Shown: piece by piece, positions 26,002 to 33,571 of the stretch | Layout: each line of letters opens with the position of its first letter | How positions within the stretch are numbered: position 1 is the first letter of the stretch | Assembly: GCA_017399445.1 (NCBI GenBank) | Contig: JAFQCM010000125.1 | Span: 17,050-81,049, forward strand | DNA: 64,000 nucleotides | From: Lachnospiraceae bacterium | Lineage (GTDB): Bacteria; Bacillota; Clostridia; Lachnospirales; Lachnospiraceae | Direction of reading: 5' to 3' | Program-made: the position numbers and the translations under genes | The notes under the pieces: generated by a model | Database searches by the model: none | What the model saw: the letters and a program-made list of their open reading frames with translations, nothing else | What the model was told of the DNA's origin: nothing

Positions 26002-26307
26002 ATGGCAGAGTATCAATATTATTTTAAAGAAAATAAAAAGGTAAAGAAAGCAGTAGCATTGTCTTATGAAGCAGGTGATATGGCACCTAAAATTGTGGCT
26101 ACCGGAAAAGGAGAACTAGCAGAAAAGATAGTAAAAACTGCAGAGGAGGCTAAGGTACCGGTTCATAAAGATGATAAACTGGCAGATACCTTGTCAAAAT
26201 TAGAAATTGGGGATGTAATACCACCGGAATTATATGAAGTAGTAGCAGAAATTCTGGTGTTTGTAGATGATATGGAAAAACTAAGAGGAAAAGTATATGG
26301 AAAATAA
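26002..26307 (+). CDS. FlhB C-terminal domain homologue (YlqH-type)
   Basis: A 101-residue soluble protein corresponding to the cytoplasmic C-terminal domain of FlhB/YscU export-gate proteins: AVALSYEAGDMAPKIVATGKGELA, then KVPVHKDDKLADTLSKLEIGDVIPPELYEVVAEIL. The autocleavage motif NPTH of true FlhB is absent and there are no membrane segments. YlqH of Bacillus has been shown to substitute partly for the FlhB tail. The gene follows the FliK-like gene by 4 bp and overlaps yraN by 11 bp. Confidence 0.85.
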   Translation: MAEYQYYFKENKKVKKAVALSYEAGDMAPKIVATGKGELAEKIVKTAEEAKVPVHKDDKLADTLSKLEIGDVIPPELYEVVAEILVFVDDMEKLRGKVYGK

Positions 26308-26641
26308 AAGGAGTATAGGGGCAGTTTATGAACAAAAGGCAATAGAGTATTTAAAAGAAAAAGGATATTCTATCATAAATCAGAATTTTAGATGTAAGAT
26401 AGGGGAGATAGACATCATTGCACAATGGAAGGATGTAATTGTATTTGTGGAAGTAAAGTATCGTAAGACAGCTTCTTTCGGATATCCCGAAGAAGCTGTT
26501 TCTTATTATAAACAGGAAAAAATCAGAAAGGTAGCGCAATATTTTTTAACAGGTTCAAATTCTTTTGTGGATATGGATTGCAGATTTGATGTAATCGCCA
26601 TAGAAGGTGAAGAAATCAGACATATTGAAAATGCATTTTAA
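26297..26641 (+). CDS. yraN: YraN family protein (UPF0102, endonuclease-like)
   Basis: A 114-residue protein of the UPF0102 family with the restriction-endonuclease-like core GEIDIIAQWKDVIVFVEVKYRK (E-D-x-E-V-K). Its role is not firmly established; related archaeal and bacterial proteins suggest DNA processing. The start overlaps the upstream gene by 11 bp. It is packed between the FlhB-like gene and pgeF, with rnhB further upstream, as in many Bacillota. Confidence 0.92.
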   Translation: MENKRSIGAVYEQKAIEYLKEKGYSIINQNFRCKIGEIDIIAQWKDVIVFVEVKYRKTASFGYPEEAVSYYKQEKIRKVAQYFLTGSNSFVDMDCRFDVIAIEGEEIRHIENAF

Positions 26642-26655
26642 GGGAAAGGAAATAA

Positions 26656-27510
26656 ATGATGGAATATAATTTTAAATATAAAAATGAAGAAGAGGTATTT
26701 GTAGTAAGGGAAGAAAAAGGAGTAACTTTTTTACAGTTTCAGGGACTAAACCAGTGTGAAATTATAGAACATGGTTTTTCTACCAGGATAGGCGGTGTCA
26801 GCGAAGGGATTTTTTCGTCCATGAATCTTAGTTATACCAGAGGAGATAAAGAAGATGCGGTAACAGAGAATTTTAAAAGATTTGCGGCAGCAATGGGTGT
26901 AGAATGTGAGAATTATGTATTTTCTGATCAGACCCATACTACAAATATTCGCGTAGTGACAGAAAAAGACAGGGGTAAGGGATTTACCAAAGACAGAGAT
27001 TATACAGACATTGATGGGCTGGTAACCAATGTAAAGGGATTGGTACTTTCTACCTTTTATGCAGACTGTGTTCCGTTATATTTTGTAGATTCAAAGAGAA
27101 AAGCCATTGGATTAGCTCATTCAGGATGGAAAGGAACCGTAGGAGAAATTGGAAGAAAAATCATAGAAACTATGGAAAAAGAGTATGGAAGTAAGGCTGA
27201 AGATATTCTTGTGGCAATTGCCCCATCTATTTGCAGAAAATGTTATGAAGTAAGTGAAGATGTGGCTAGTGAATTTATGAAAATTTTTCCAAAAGAAGAA
27301 TGGGTAAAAATTATGGATGATAAAGGGAATGGAAAATATCAGTTGGATTTATGGGAAAGTAATAAAAAAATTTTATTAAGAAGTGGAATTTTAAAGGAAC
27401 ATTTATTTGTAACTAATTTGTGTACCTGTTGTAATAGTGAACTTTTATTTTCCCACAGAGCAAGCCAGGGAAAGCGCGGAAATCTGGGGGCATTTCTAAT
27501 GTTGAAATAA
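26656..27510 (+). CDS. pgeF: peptidoglycan editing factor PgeF / purine nucleoside phosphorylase (YfiH, laccase-domain family)
   Basis: A 284-residue protein of the DUF152/Cu-oxidase_4 family. The zinc-binding His and Cys residues are visible in DQTHT, YADCVPL and AHSGWKGTV. Members have been reported as purine nucleoside phosphorylases/deaminases and, in E. coli, as an editing factor that removes mis-incorporated amino acids from peptidoglycan precursors. Annotation as polyphenol oxidase or laccase is older and less well supported. Two ATGs in tandem (26656, 26659) follow GGGAAAGGAA. Confidence 0.92.
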   Translation: MMEYNFKYKNEEEVFVVREEKGVTFLQFQGLNQCEIIEHGFSTRIGGVSEGIFSSMNLSYTRGDKEDAVTENFKRFAAAMGVECENYVFSDQTHTTNIRVVTEKDRGKGFTKDRDYTDIDGLVTNVKGLVLSTFYADCVPLYFVDSKRKAIGLAHSGWKGTVGEIGRKIIETMEKEYGSKAEDILVAIAPSICRKCYEVSEDVASEFMKIFPKEEWVKIMDDKGNGKYQLDLWESNKKILLRSGILKEHLFVTNLCTCCNSELLFSHRASQGKRGNLGAFLMLK

Positions 27511-27543
27511 AAAAATTTTTAAAATTTTGTAGTAAAAAGCAGG

Positions 27544-27570
27544 TGTAAAACGTTATAAAGATAAGACGTC
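27544..27570 (+). promoter_or_regulatory. candidate ECF-type promoter upstream of the sigma factor gene
   Basis: TGTAAAACGTT at 27544 and CGTC at 27567-27570 with about 15-16 bp between the cores, the general shape of ECF-sigma promoters (AAC-rich -35, CGTC -10), placed 22 bp before the sigma gene. It suggests autoregulation. The match is loose and needs the related genomes for support. Confidence 0.4.
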
Positions 27571-27592
27571 AAATTATAAGGGGAGAAAAAGC

Positions 27593-28144
27593 ATGCTTTT
27601 ATTTTTAAATGTCCTGGATACCCAGGAAGAAAAAGATAAATTCGTTCGGATTTATGAAGCCTATCGTTATATGATGTGGTATAGTGCCAATGAGATTTTA
27701 AAGGACAAAGACCTTTCAGAAGATGCAGTGCAGGAAGCTTTTTTAGCTTTAACCCGTCATCTGAATAAGGTAGATGAAAATGATATTCTCAGAACAAAAA
27801 AATTTTTAAGAACTATTGTAAAAAGTAAGGCAATTGACATTATAAGAAAGCGAAAAGAAGGAGAAGTACCTTTTGAAGAAGAAGCAGAAGAGTATTTGCT
27901 AAAAGCACCTACAGATATTTTAAATGTATTAATTGAAAAGGAAAGTGTGGCTTACATTAAGGAATGTATTCAAAAACTGGATGAAAAATATCGGGTGGTA
28001 TTTGAATATAAGCTGGTACATAATCTTTCTGATAGTGATATTGGAAATATTTTAGAGGTTAGTAGTAAGGTGGTAAATGTAAGATATTTTAGAGCAAGGA
28101 AAAAGCTGCAACAAATCTTAATGGAGGGTAGGGAACATGAATAA
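27593..28144 (+). CDS. RNA polymerase sigma factor, ECF-type
   Basis: A 183-residue sigma-70-family protein with only region 2 (YMMWYSANEILKDKDLSEDAVQEAFLALTRHL, then KFLRTIVKSKAIDIIRKRK) and region 4 (CIQKLDEKYRVVFEYKLVHNLSDSDIGNILEVSSKVVNVRYFRARKKL), as in ECF factors. The next gene overlaps by 8 bp and encodes a membrane protein with a cytoplasmic N-terminus, a likely anti-sigma factor. A third gene encodes a DUF4349 lipoprotein. A candidate autoregulated promoter precedes it. The signal sensed is unknown; the partners suggest an envelope stress. Confidence 0.92.
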   Translation: MLLFLNVLDTQEEKDKFVRIYEAYRYMMWYSANEILKDKDLSEDAVQEAFLALTRHLNKVDENDILRTKKFLRTIVKSKAIDIIRKRKEGEVPFEEEAEEYLLKAPTDILNVLIEKESVAYIKECIQKLDEKYRVVFEYKLVHNLSDSDIGNILEVSSKVVNVRYFRARKKLQQILMEGREHE

Positions 28145-28937
28145 GTCAGATGCCAAATTAAAAGAATGTGTAGAAGGCCTGTTGGAAGAGGAGGTAAAAG
28201 AAATTCCAAAAGATTCTAAAATTAAAGAAACTCATGTTTTTTCCAGGACATTTGAAAAAGATATGAAGCGCCTGATACAAAAAAATAAAATTCAAAAATT
28301 GCATAGAATATATAAAATACTTGGAGTATGTGCAGTACTGGCTCTTGTAATTGCAGTAAGTGAAGGACAAGAGTTCTTCTTTCCGAAAGAGGAAAGTGCT
28401 TCCAATTATATGTATATGGAAGAACTTACTGAGGAGTACGGGGAAGAAAGTATGGAAGGAATAGAAGGTGCGGAAGATAATGCCGCTGCTGATGGGGGCA
28501 CAGAGGAATTTGCCACAGAAGAGGAAGAAAATTTTGAAATAGCAGAGGATTATTCTGAAGAAGAAAAGCAATCCTGGATAAAATCCAGTTATGGTGATGA
28601 AATCAATGTGGCAGATATGGAAGAAAAACCTGTTGGAATTAAGGTCAGTGTTTTAGAAAAAGGGGCAGATGGTATTATTTTATATCAGCAGATAAAAAAC
28701 AATACTAATAAAAAAATCCATTATATGGAAGGGAGTTACATGCTAGAAGTCTGGTACAATGAGGAATGGTATGTAATTTCCACTAGTGAAGATTCCATAC
28801 TTTATATATTAGACCAAGGCAGTCGATATGCAAATGATATTTCTGTTCAGAATGTAACATTATATGAAGGTTATCAATACCGTTTGTTATCAATGTTTAA
28901 TGGAGAATTGAAAGCTTCCAGGTTTATTATGGAGTAA
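28137..28937 (+). CDS. putative membrane-bound anti-sigma factor
   Basis: A 266-residue single-pass membrane protein: about 60 cytoplasmic residues rich in Lys/Arg/Glu, a membrane segment at about 61-76, then an extracellular part with a highly acidic linker (residues 95-145) and a C-terminal beta-rich domain (KVSVLEKGADGIILYQQ to the end) resembling Ig-like domains. The ATG overlaps the sigma gene by 8 bp with SD GGAGGGTAGG, so the two are coupled, the hallmark of sigma/anti-sigma pairs. No zinc-binding HxxxCxxC anti-sigma motif is present. The role is inferred from topology and context. Confidence 0.7.
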   Translation: MNKSDAKLKECVEGLLEEEVKEIPKDSKIKETHVFSRTFEKDMKRLIQKNKIQKLHRIYKILGVCAVLALVIAVSEGQEFFFPKEESASNYMYMEELTEEYGEESMEGIEGAEDNAAADGGTEEFATEEEENFEIAEDYSEEEKQSWIKSSYGDEINVADMEEKPVGIKVSVLEKGADGIILYQQIKNNTNKKIHYMEGSYMLEVWYNEEWYVISTSEDSILYILDQGSRYANDISVQNVTLYEGYQYRLLSMFNGELKASRFIME

Positions 28938-28956
28938 AGAGAAGGAGGAATGACTT

Positions 28957-29928
28957 ATGAAAAGAAAAGTTGTGAAAAGTTTAGGGATTTTAATGGCAAC
29001 AATTATACTTATGACTGGCTGTGGTGTTTCTAACAATAAGGAAAATGCTACAGAAAGTAAAATGGCTACAGAGGACGCATATGAAGAGTCTTATGAGGAG
29101 TATGGTACTGAGGAAATTGCAGAAGAAGAAATGGCAGATAATGGAATAAGCTACGAAGAAGGAGCAACCGATACAGAAACATTAGAAGAAGAGACAACAA
29201 GTTATAACCAAGGTGACCGTAAACTGATCAAAACCATTGATATGGAACTAGAAACACTGGAATATGAAAAGACCATTACCTATATCGAAAAAAGAGTAAC
29301 TAAACTTGGTGGTTATGTAGAAAGCTCTAGTTTAGATGGAAGTAGCATTTATGATGATTATTATGGAAATCGTTATGGAGAATTAAAAGTAAGAATTCCT
29401 AAAGAACAAGCAGATGAATTTGTAAAAGGAATTGATGAAAATACAAATATAAAGAGAAAAAGTGAAAGTACTGAAGATATTACATTAAGTTATGTTGACG
29501 CAGAAAGCCATAAAGAAGCATTAAAAGTAGAACAGAAAAGACTTATTGCAATTATGAAGAAAGCAGAAACAGTAGAAGAAATCATATCCTTAGAATCCAG
29601 ACTTTCTGAGGTCAGATACGAAATTGAAAAGTATGAGTCTAAGATAAGAACATATGATAATCTGGTGGATTATACTACTATTAATATCTATGTTTCAGAA
29701 GTGCAGGAAATCACAGAAGCACCAAAGATTACTGCAATGGAACGAATGGCAGAAGGTTTTACAGAAAGTGTGAATGATATTATAAAAGGAATGAAAGAAT
29801 TTGTAATTGGATTTGTAAGTGCATTACCATATCTGGTGGTATGGGGTATTGTGATTGGTGTTATACTAATTGTTATTAGGAAAATTTTAAAACGCAAAAG
29901 AAAGAAGAAAAAAATTGAGGAGAAGTAG
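28957..29928 (+). CDS. DUF4349 lipoprotein with C-terminal membrane anchor
   Basis: A 323-residue protein with a lipoprotein signal (lipobox LMTGC, Cys22), an acidic low-complexity stretch (residues 30-85) and a DUF4349 domain (GDRKLIKTIDMELETLEYEK to VSEVQEI) containing a central coiled coil. A C-terminal membrane segment (about 275-308) and basic tail KRKRKKKK follow. The DUF4349 domain would therefore lie outside the cell, anchored at both ends. Function is unknown; membership in the sigma/anti-sigma operon suggests it senses or responds to envelope conditions. Confidence 0.85.
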   Translation: MKRKVVKSLGILMATIILMTGCGVSNNKENATESKMATEDAYEESYEEYGTEEIAEEEMADNGISYEEGATDTETLEEETTSYNQGDRKLIKTIDMELETLEYEKTITYIEKRVTKLGGYVESSSLDGSSIYDDYYGNRYGELKVRIPKEQADEFVKGIDENTNIKRKSESTEDITLSYVDAESHKEALKVEQKRLIAIMKKAETVEEIISLESRLSEVRYEIEKYESKIRTYDNLVDYTTINIYVSEVQEITEAPKITAMERMAEGFTESVNDIIKGMKEFVIGFVSALPYLVVWGIVIGVILIVIRKILKRKRKKKKIEEK

Positions 29929-29933
29929 AGAAT

Positions 29934-29973
29934 GTGGCTTCACAGATGTTGAGAAAGGCATCCGTGGAGCCAC
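29934..29973 (+). terminator. long imperfect hairpin after the DUF4349 gene (possible terminator)
   Basis: A 15-nt stem beginning GTGGCTTCACAGATG pairs with CATCCGTGGAGCCAC with one G-T pair and one mismatch; the loop is 10 nt. There is no clean T-run after it, so it may be a weak terminator or a 3' stabilising hairpin. Confidence 0.5.
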
Positions 29974-30021
29974 TCTTCTCACTAGAAAATTAAAATTGTC
30001 TCCAATATTCTGTTAAAGTTC

Positions 30022-30050
30022 GTGACAATTTACATAAAAAATGGTAAAAT
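30022..30050 (+). promoter_or_regulatory. sigma-A promoter of the GH13-like gene
   Basis: GTGACA (30022-30027), 17-bp spacer, TAAAAT (30045-30050). It starts a two-gene unit with DUF5662. Confidence 0.65.
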
Positions 30051-30090
30051 AACAATATTGGTTTGAATTCAACAAGGGGAAGCAAATAGC

Positions 30091-32013
30091 ATGAAAAAAG
30101 AGACGAAAAAACAATATCATATAAAAGAAGGAAGTTATAAGGAAGCAGGTATTACATTTTTTGAGAATGGTTATCAGATAACTTTTGGAGCAAAAGATGT
30201 AAAAGACCTAGCTCTTGTTTTGTATGATTCAAAAACATTAGAAATTATAGACGAAATAATACTTCCCATAGAATATAAAAAAGGCAACCTGTATAGTTAT
30301 TATATAGGAGGAATTGATTTAAAATTATACTTATATAATTTTCGAGTAAATGGAAAAATTATCCAGGACCCTTATGCAAAATCTATAATTGGACGTGAAG
30401 TGTGGGGCGAAAAGCGTAGCGAAGAAAAAATTTATTGTCAGATAAAAGAAGAAGAATACCAGTGGGAAGGAGATAAAAGTTTAAAATATTTTTCCCATGA
30501 GCTGGTTATGTATAAAATTCATGTACGAGGATTTACGAAACATAAAACATCCAAAGTGAAGAAAAAGGGAACTTATGCAGGGATTGTAGAAAAGATTCCT
30601 TATTTAAAGGAACTTGGAATTACTGCTATTGAGCTTATGCCGGCGTATGAGTTTGAGGAAATTATAGAGAGAGAATATAATTATAAACCAACCTATGCAG
30701 TAGATGAAATTAAAGATCAGACACTACTTAATTTCTGGGGATACGGAAAAGGAAATTATTTTGCACCTAAAAATTCCTATGCAGCATCAAAAAATCCACA
30801 AAACGAGTTTAAAGATATGGTAAAGGAATTACATAAACATGGAATTGAAGTGTATATGGAATTTTCTTTTGAACCTTATGAAAATCAAAATTTAATTATA
30901 GACTGTGTAAAATATTGGGTGGAGGAATACCATATTGATGGAGTACACTTATATGGTGAAAATCTTCCAATTGCAGTATTAGCACAACAGCAGCTACTTT
31001 CAGATATAAAGATTTTTCAAAATTATCAGGATACCAAAGCAGTATATTCGGAAGGTGAAAATTTAGAGTATAGAAACTTAATAGAATATAATGGTGGATT
31101 TCAAGACTGCGGAAGACGGCTTTTGAAAGGTGATGCATATCAGATTAGTGATTTTGTATATCGAAATCGAAAAAACGATGAACAACAGGCAGTTGTCAAT
31201 TTTATGGCAAATCACAATGGATATACTTTATATGACAGTGTTTCTTATGAAAGAAAGCACAATGAAGCCAATGGAGAATCAGGAAAAGATGGTAGTAATT
31301 TCAATTATACCTGGAACTGTGGTGTGGAGGGAAGTACTCGTAAGAGAATGATTATGGACCTTCGTAAAAAGCAGATGAAGAATGCTTTTACTATGGTATT
31401 GTTAAGTCAGGGTATTCCTTTAATTATGAGCGGTGATGAGTGGTGCAACACTCAGAAGGGAAATAATAATCCCTACTGTCAAGACAATGAACTTTCCTGG
31501 GTTATATGGCAAGAAAACGGATTTCAAAAAGAAATCTATGAGTTTGTTAAAAAAATGATAGCTTTTCGAAAAAAACATCCAATTTTAAGTGGAGCAGCAA
31601 AATTAAGAGTCATGGATTATTTGGCATGTGGTTATCCAGATGTTTCCTATCATGGAGAAAAAGCATGGACTCCTTATTTTGAAAATGACAGTCGTTATGT
31701 GGGGATTATGTATTGTGGAAATTATGCCTGTATTGATAAAACAGTATGTGATGATTTTTTCTATATTGCATATAATTTGCACTGGGAAAAGCATGTGCTA
31801 GCCCTTCCAAATTTGCCAAAAGGGAAAAAATGGTTTTTGGTAGCAGATACTTCGAAAAAGAAAGAAGAGGACTGGTTAGAAGAAGCCCAGGAAAGCCTTT
31901 TAGAAGAACAAAGGGGAGTAGAAGTGGAGCCCCGTTCCATTGTAATTTTGCGTGGAAAGGCAGTAAAAGAAAAGGGAAAGAAAAAAGATAAGGATAAGGC
32001 AAAACAGAGGTGA
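30091..32013 (+). CDS. GH13 debranching-enzyme-like protein with degenerate active site
   Basis: A 640-residue protein with clear homology to GH13 isoamylase/glycogen-debranching enzymes, best seen in KHNEANGESGKDG, WNCGVEG, SQGIPLIMSGDEW and GNNNPYCQDNELSW. An N-terminal CBM48-like beta domain covers about residues 10-130. The catalytic residues are mostly gone. Region I, normally D-x-x-x-N-H, reads MEFSFEP (Glu257, Glu261, Pro262). Region II, normally R-x-D, reads VHLYGE with Tyr288 at the nucleophile position. Region IV HD reads HN (Asn376). Only the region III Glu (Glu321) remains. It is thus probably not a normal hydrolase; it may bind glycogen or starch or have a regulatory role. A Lys-rich tail ends it. 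Confidence 0.8.
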   Translation: MKKETKKQYHIKEGSYKEAGITFFENGYQITFGAKDVKDLALVLYDSKTLEIIDEIILPIEYKKGNLYSYYIGGIDLKLYLYNFRVNGKIIQDPYAKSIIGREVWGEKRSEEKIYCQIKEEEYQWEGDKSLKYFSHELVMYKIHVRGFTKHKTSKVKKKGTYAGIVEKIPYLKELGITAIELMPAYEFEEIIEREYNYKPTYAVDEIKDQTLLNFWGYGKGNYFAPKNSYAASKNPQNEFKDMVKELHKHGIEVYMEFSFEPYENQNLIIDCVKYWVEEYHIDGVHLYGENLPIAVLAQQQLLSDIKIFQNYQDTKAVYSEGENLEYRNLIEYNGGFQDCGRRLLKGDAYQISDFVYRNRKNDEQQAVVNFMANHNGYTLYDSVSYERKHNEANGESGKDGSNFNYTWNCGVEGSTRKRMIMDLRKKQMKNAFTMVLLSQGIPLIMSGDEWCNTQKGNNNPYCQDNELSWVIWQENGFQKEIYEFVKKMIAFRKKHPILSGAAKLRVMDYLACGYPDVSYHGEKAWTPYFENDSRYVGIMYCGNYACIDKTVCDDFFYIAYNLHWEKHVLALPNLPKGKKWFLVADTSKKKEEDWLEEAQESLLEEQRGVEVEPRSIVILRGKAVKEKGKKKDKDKAKQR

Positions 32014-32018
32014 CATAG

Positions 32019-32546
32019 ATGAATGTATTTGGACATTTCAAAACCATAACGAAACATAAAATTCTTGTTATGAAATATTGCTTTCGACTAGGGTTATATA
32101 AACAGGGATTACTTCATGATATGTCAAAATATTCACCAACAGAATTTATTCCGGGCTGTAAGTATTATCAGGGAATTCAAAGTCCAAATAATGCAGAAAG
32201 GGAGGCAAATGGAGTTTCCCTGGCATGGTTGCATCATAAAGGCAGGAATAAACATCATTATGAATACTGGATTGACTATGGCACCGGTGAAAATAAAGAA
32301 ATGCAAGGTATGAAAATACCTAATAAATATATGATAGAAATGTTTTGTGACAGACTGGCGGCTTCTAAAAATTATAATGGGAAAAATTATACTCAGGCAG
32401 ATTCCTGGGAATATTATGAAAAAGGAAAGCAGTATGCCATACTGCACCCGGAATCCAGAGCATTGTTAGAAAAACTTTTATATATGCTAAAAGAAGAAGG
32501 CGAAGAAAAAACCTTTGAATATATAAGGAAAAATATTAAATATTAA
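32019..32546 (+). CDS. DUF5662 family protein
   Basis: A 175-residue protein of the DUF5662 family, recognisable by LLHDMSKYSPTEF and WLHHKGRNKHHYEYW. The His/Asp spacing suggests a metal site reminiscent of HD-domain hydrolases, but no activity is known. It begins 5 bp after the GH13-like gene with SD CAGAGGTGA at its end, so the two are co-transcribed. A 13-bp terminator follows directly. Confidence 0.82.
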   Translation: MNVFGHFKTITKHKILVMKYCFRLGLYKQGLLHDMSKYSPTEFIPGCKYYQGIQSPNNAEREANGVSLAWLHHKGRNKHHYEYWIDYGTGENKEMQGMKIPNKYMIEMFCDRLAASKNYNGKNYTQADSWEYYEKGKQYAILHPESRALLEKLLYMLKEEGEEKTFEYIRKNIKY

Positions 32547-32547
32547 G

Positions 32548-32581
32548 AAAAGTGCAGGAAATACAAACTTCCTGCACTTTT
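32548..32581. terminator. bidirectional intrinsic terminator (DUF5662 / luxS side)
   Basis: A perfect 13-bp stem AAAAGTGCAGGAA / TTCCTGCACTTTT with an 8-nt loop. It can act on both strands; on the minus strand it would end luxS transcripts that read through the intron remnant. Confidence 0.92.
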
Positions 32582-32585
32582 AAAA

Positions 32586-32854
32586 GTGTGCGCCTAGCGG
32601 CGCACGTTTCCAACAAGTGAAAGTCTTGAATCCGCCCGGTAGTGGGAAGGATATAGCCGAAGGGGTCATTGGTTCATAACACATACATTAGCAATAAATA
32701 TGGTGATGACAAAAGAAAGACTGATAAACAGTGGCTTCTATGATTTAGCCATAGCCTATCAGTCTGTGCACGTCAACTATTGAAATCGCCTAGTACCGAA
32801 CGGTATGCTAGATGGTGTGAGAGGACGGGAGTTAGTCACTCCCTCCTACTCGAT
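32586..32854 (+). mobile_element. ORF-less group II intron remnant
   Basis: About 269 bp. The 5' end matches the GUGYG rule (GTGTG at 32586 or GTGCG at 32588) and folds into GTGCGCC / GGCGCAC. The 3' end has a domain V-like hairpin with CGCC...TACCGAACGGTA, tetraloop GAAC and a 2-nt bulge. Domain VI follows, with stem GAGAGG...GGGAGT / ACTCCC...CCT-A-CTC, whose bulged A (about 32848) fits the branch point, and it ends CTCGAT. There is no room for a reverse transcriptase, and domain I looks far too short, so it is a deletion derivative. It sits a few bases after a terminator stem, as group IIC introns do. Boundaries are approximate. Confidence 0.72.
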
Positions 32855-33333
32855 TATTTAGGGTAAACAAGATGTTCTTCCGTAATATTGTATAACACAT
32901 CTTCTAAAAACTTCTTTGCCAGATAATTTGCCATAGGCAGATTCATGTCTAAGTAATTTCCGCAGTCTTTTGCAGAAGCACCTGGAACTTCATCATGAAA
33001 GATGCTGATAAATTCAAACATTTCTGTTAATAGTGGCACAATGTCTTTGGAAGAATAGTCACCTGCCAAAAGCAGATAAAAACCGGTACGACAGCCCATC
33101 GGTCCAAAATAAACGATTTTTTCACCATATTCTTTGTGATTTCTTAAATATGTGGCAGCCAAATGTTCTATGGTATGGATTTCAGCAGTGTTCATGACTG
33201 GTTCTTCATTTGGTTTTGTCATACGAATATCAAAAGTAGTAATGGTTTCACCACCAAAATTATCTTTTCTGGAAACATATACTCCTTTTAAAAGTTTTAA
33301 GTGGTCAATTCTAAAACTTGTTATTTTTTCCAT
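32854..33333 (-). CDS. luxS: S-ribosylhomocysteine lyase (AI-2 synthase)
   Basis: A 159-residue LuxS that cleaves S-ribosylhomocysteine to homocysteine and the AI-2 precursor DPD in the activated methyl cycle. The metal site is HTIEH (His53, His57) with Cys124 in DCGNY, and the catalytic Cys81 is in GCRTGFY. Length and motifs are complete. SD AAGGAGG lies at 33344-33351 on the minus strand. The stop codon touches the 3' end of the group II intron remnant, which is on the opposite strand. No pfs or SAM riboswitch is adjacent. Confidence 0.97.
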   Translation of the reverse strand: MEKITSFRIDHLKLLKGVYVSRKDNFGGETITTFDIRMTKPNEEPVMNTAEIHTIEHLAATYLRNHKEYGEKIVYFGPMGCRTGFYLLLAGDYSSKDIVPLLTEMFEFISIFHDEVPGASAKDCGNYLDMNLPMANYLAKKFLEDVLYNITEEHLVYPK

Positions 33334-33372
33334 AATATAAAACCTCCTTACAAGGAATTTTGAGTCTTTCCT

Positions 33373-33400
33373 ATTCTAGCATAATCTGTGAGAAATGCAA
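33373..33400 (-). promoter_or_regulatory. sigma-A promoter of luxS
   Basis: On the minus strand: TTGCAT, 16-bp spacer, TAGAAT preceded by TGC (extended -10). The leader is about 35 nt. Confidence 0.65.
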
Positions 33401-33457
33401 AGAGATTTTAGAATAATTAAATTTGTGTAAACAATTCAAACAAAAGGGGTAAATGGG

Positions 33458-33486
33458 TTGACTATAGAAGGCGTGGATGCTAAAAT
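33458..33486 (+). promoter_or_regulatory. sigma-A promoter of the UPF0303 gene
   Basis: TTGACT (33458-33463), 17-bp spacer, TAAAAT (33481-33486). Confidence 0.8.
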
Positions 33487-33571
33487 TTCTTATATGATAT
33501 GTAAATTAGAAATAATAGAATGACAGGAAAGGGGATATCTTGGTATTCTATAGAAATTGGAGGTTTGTATT

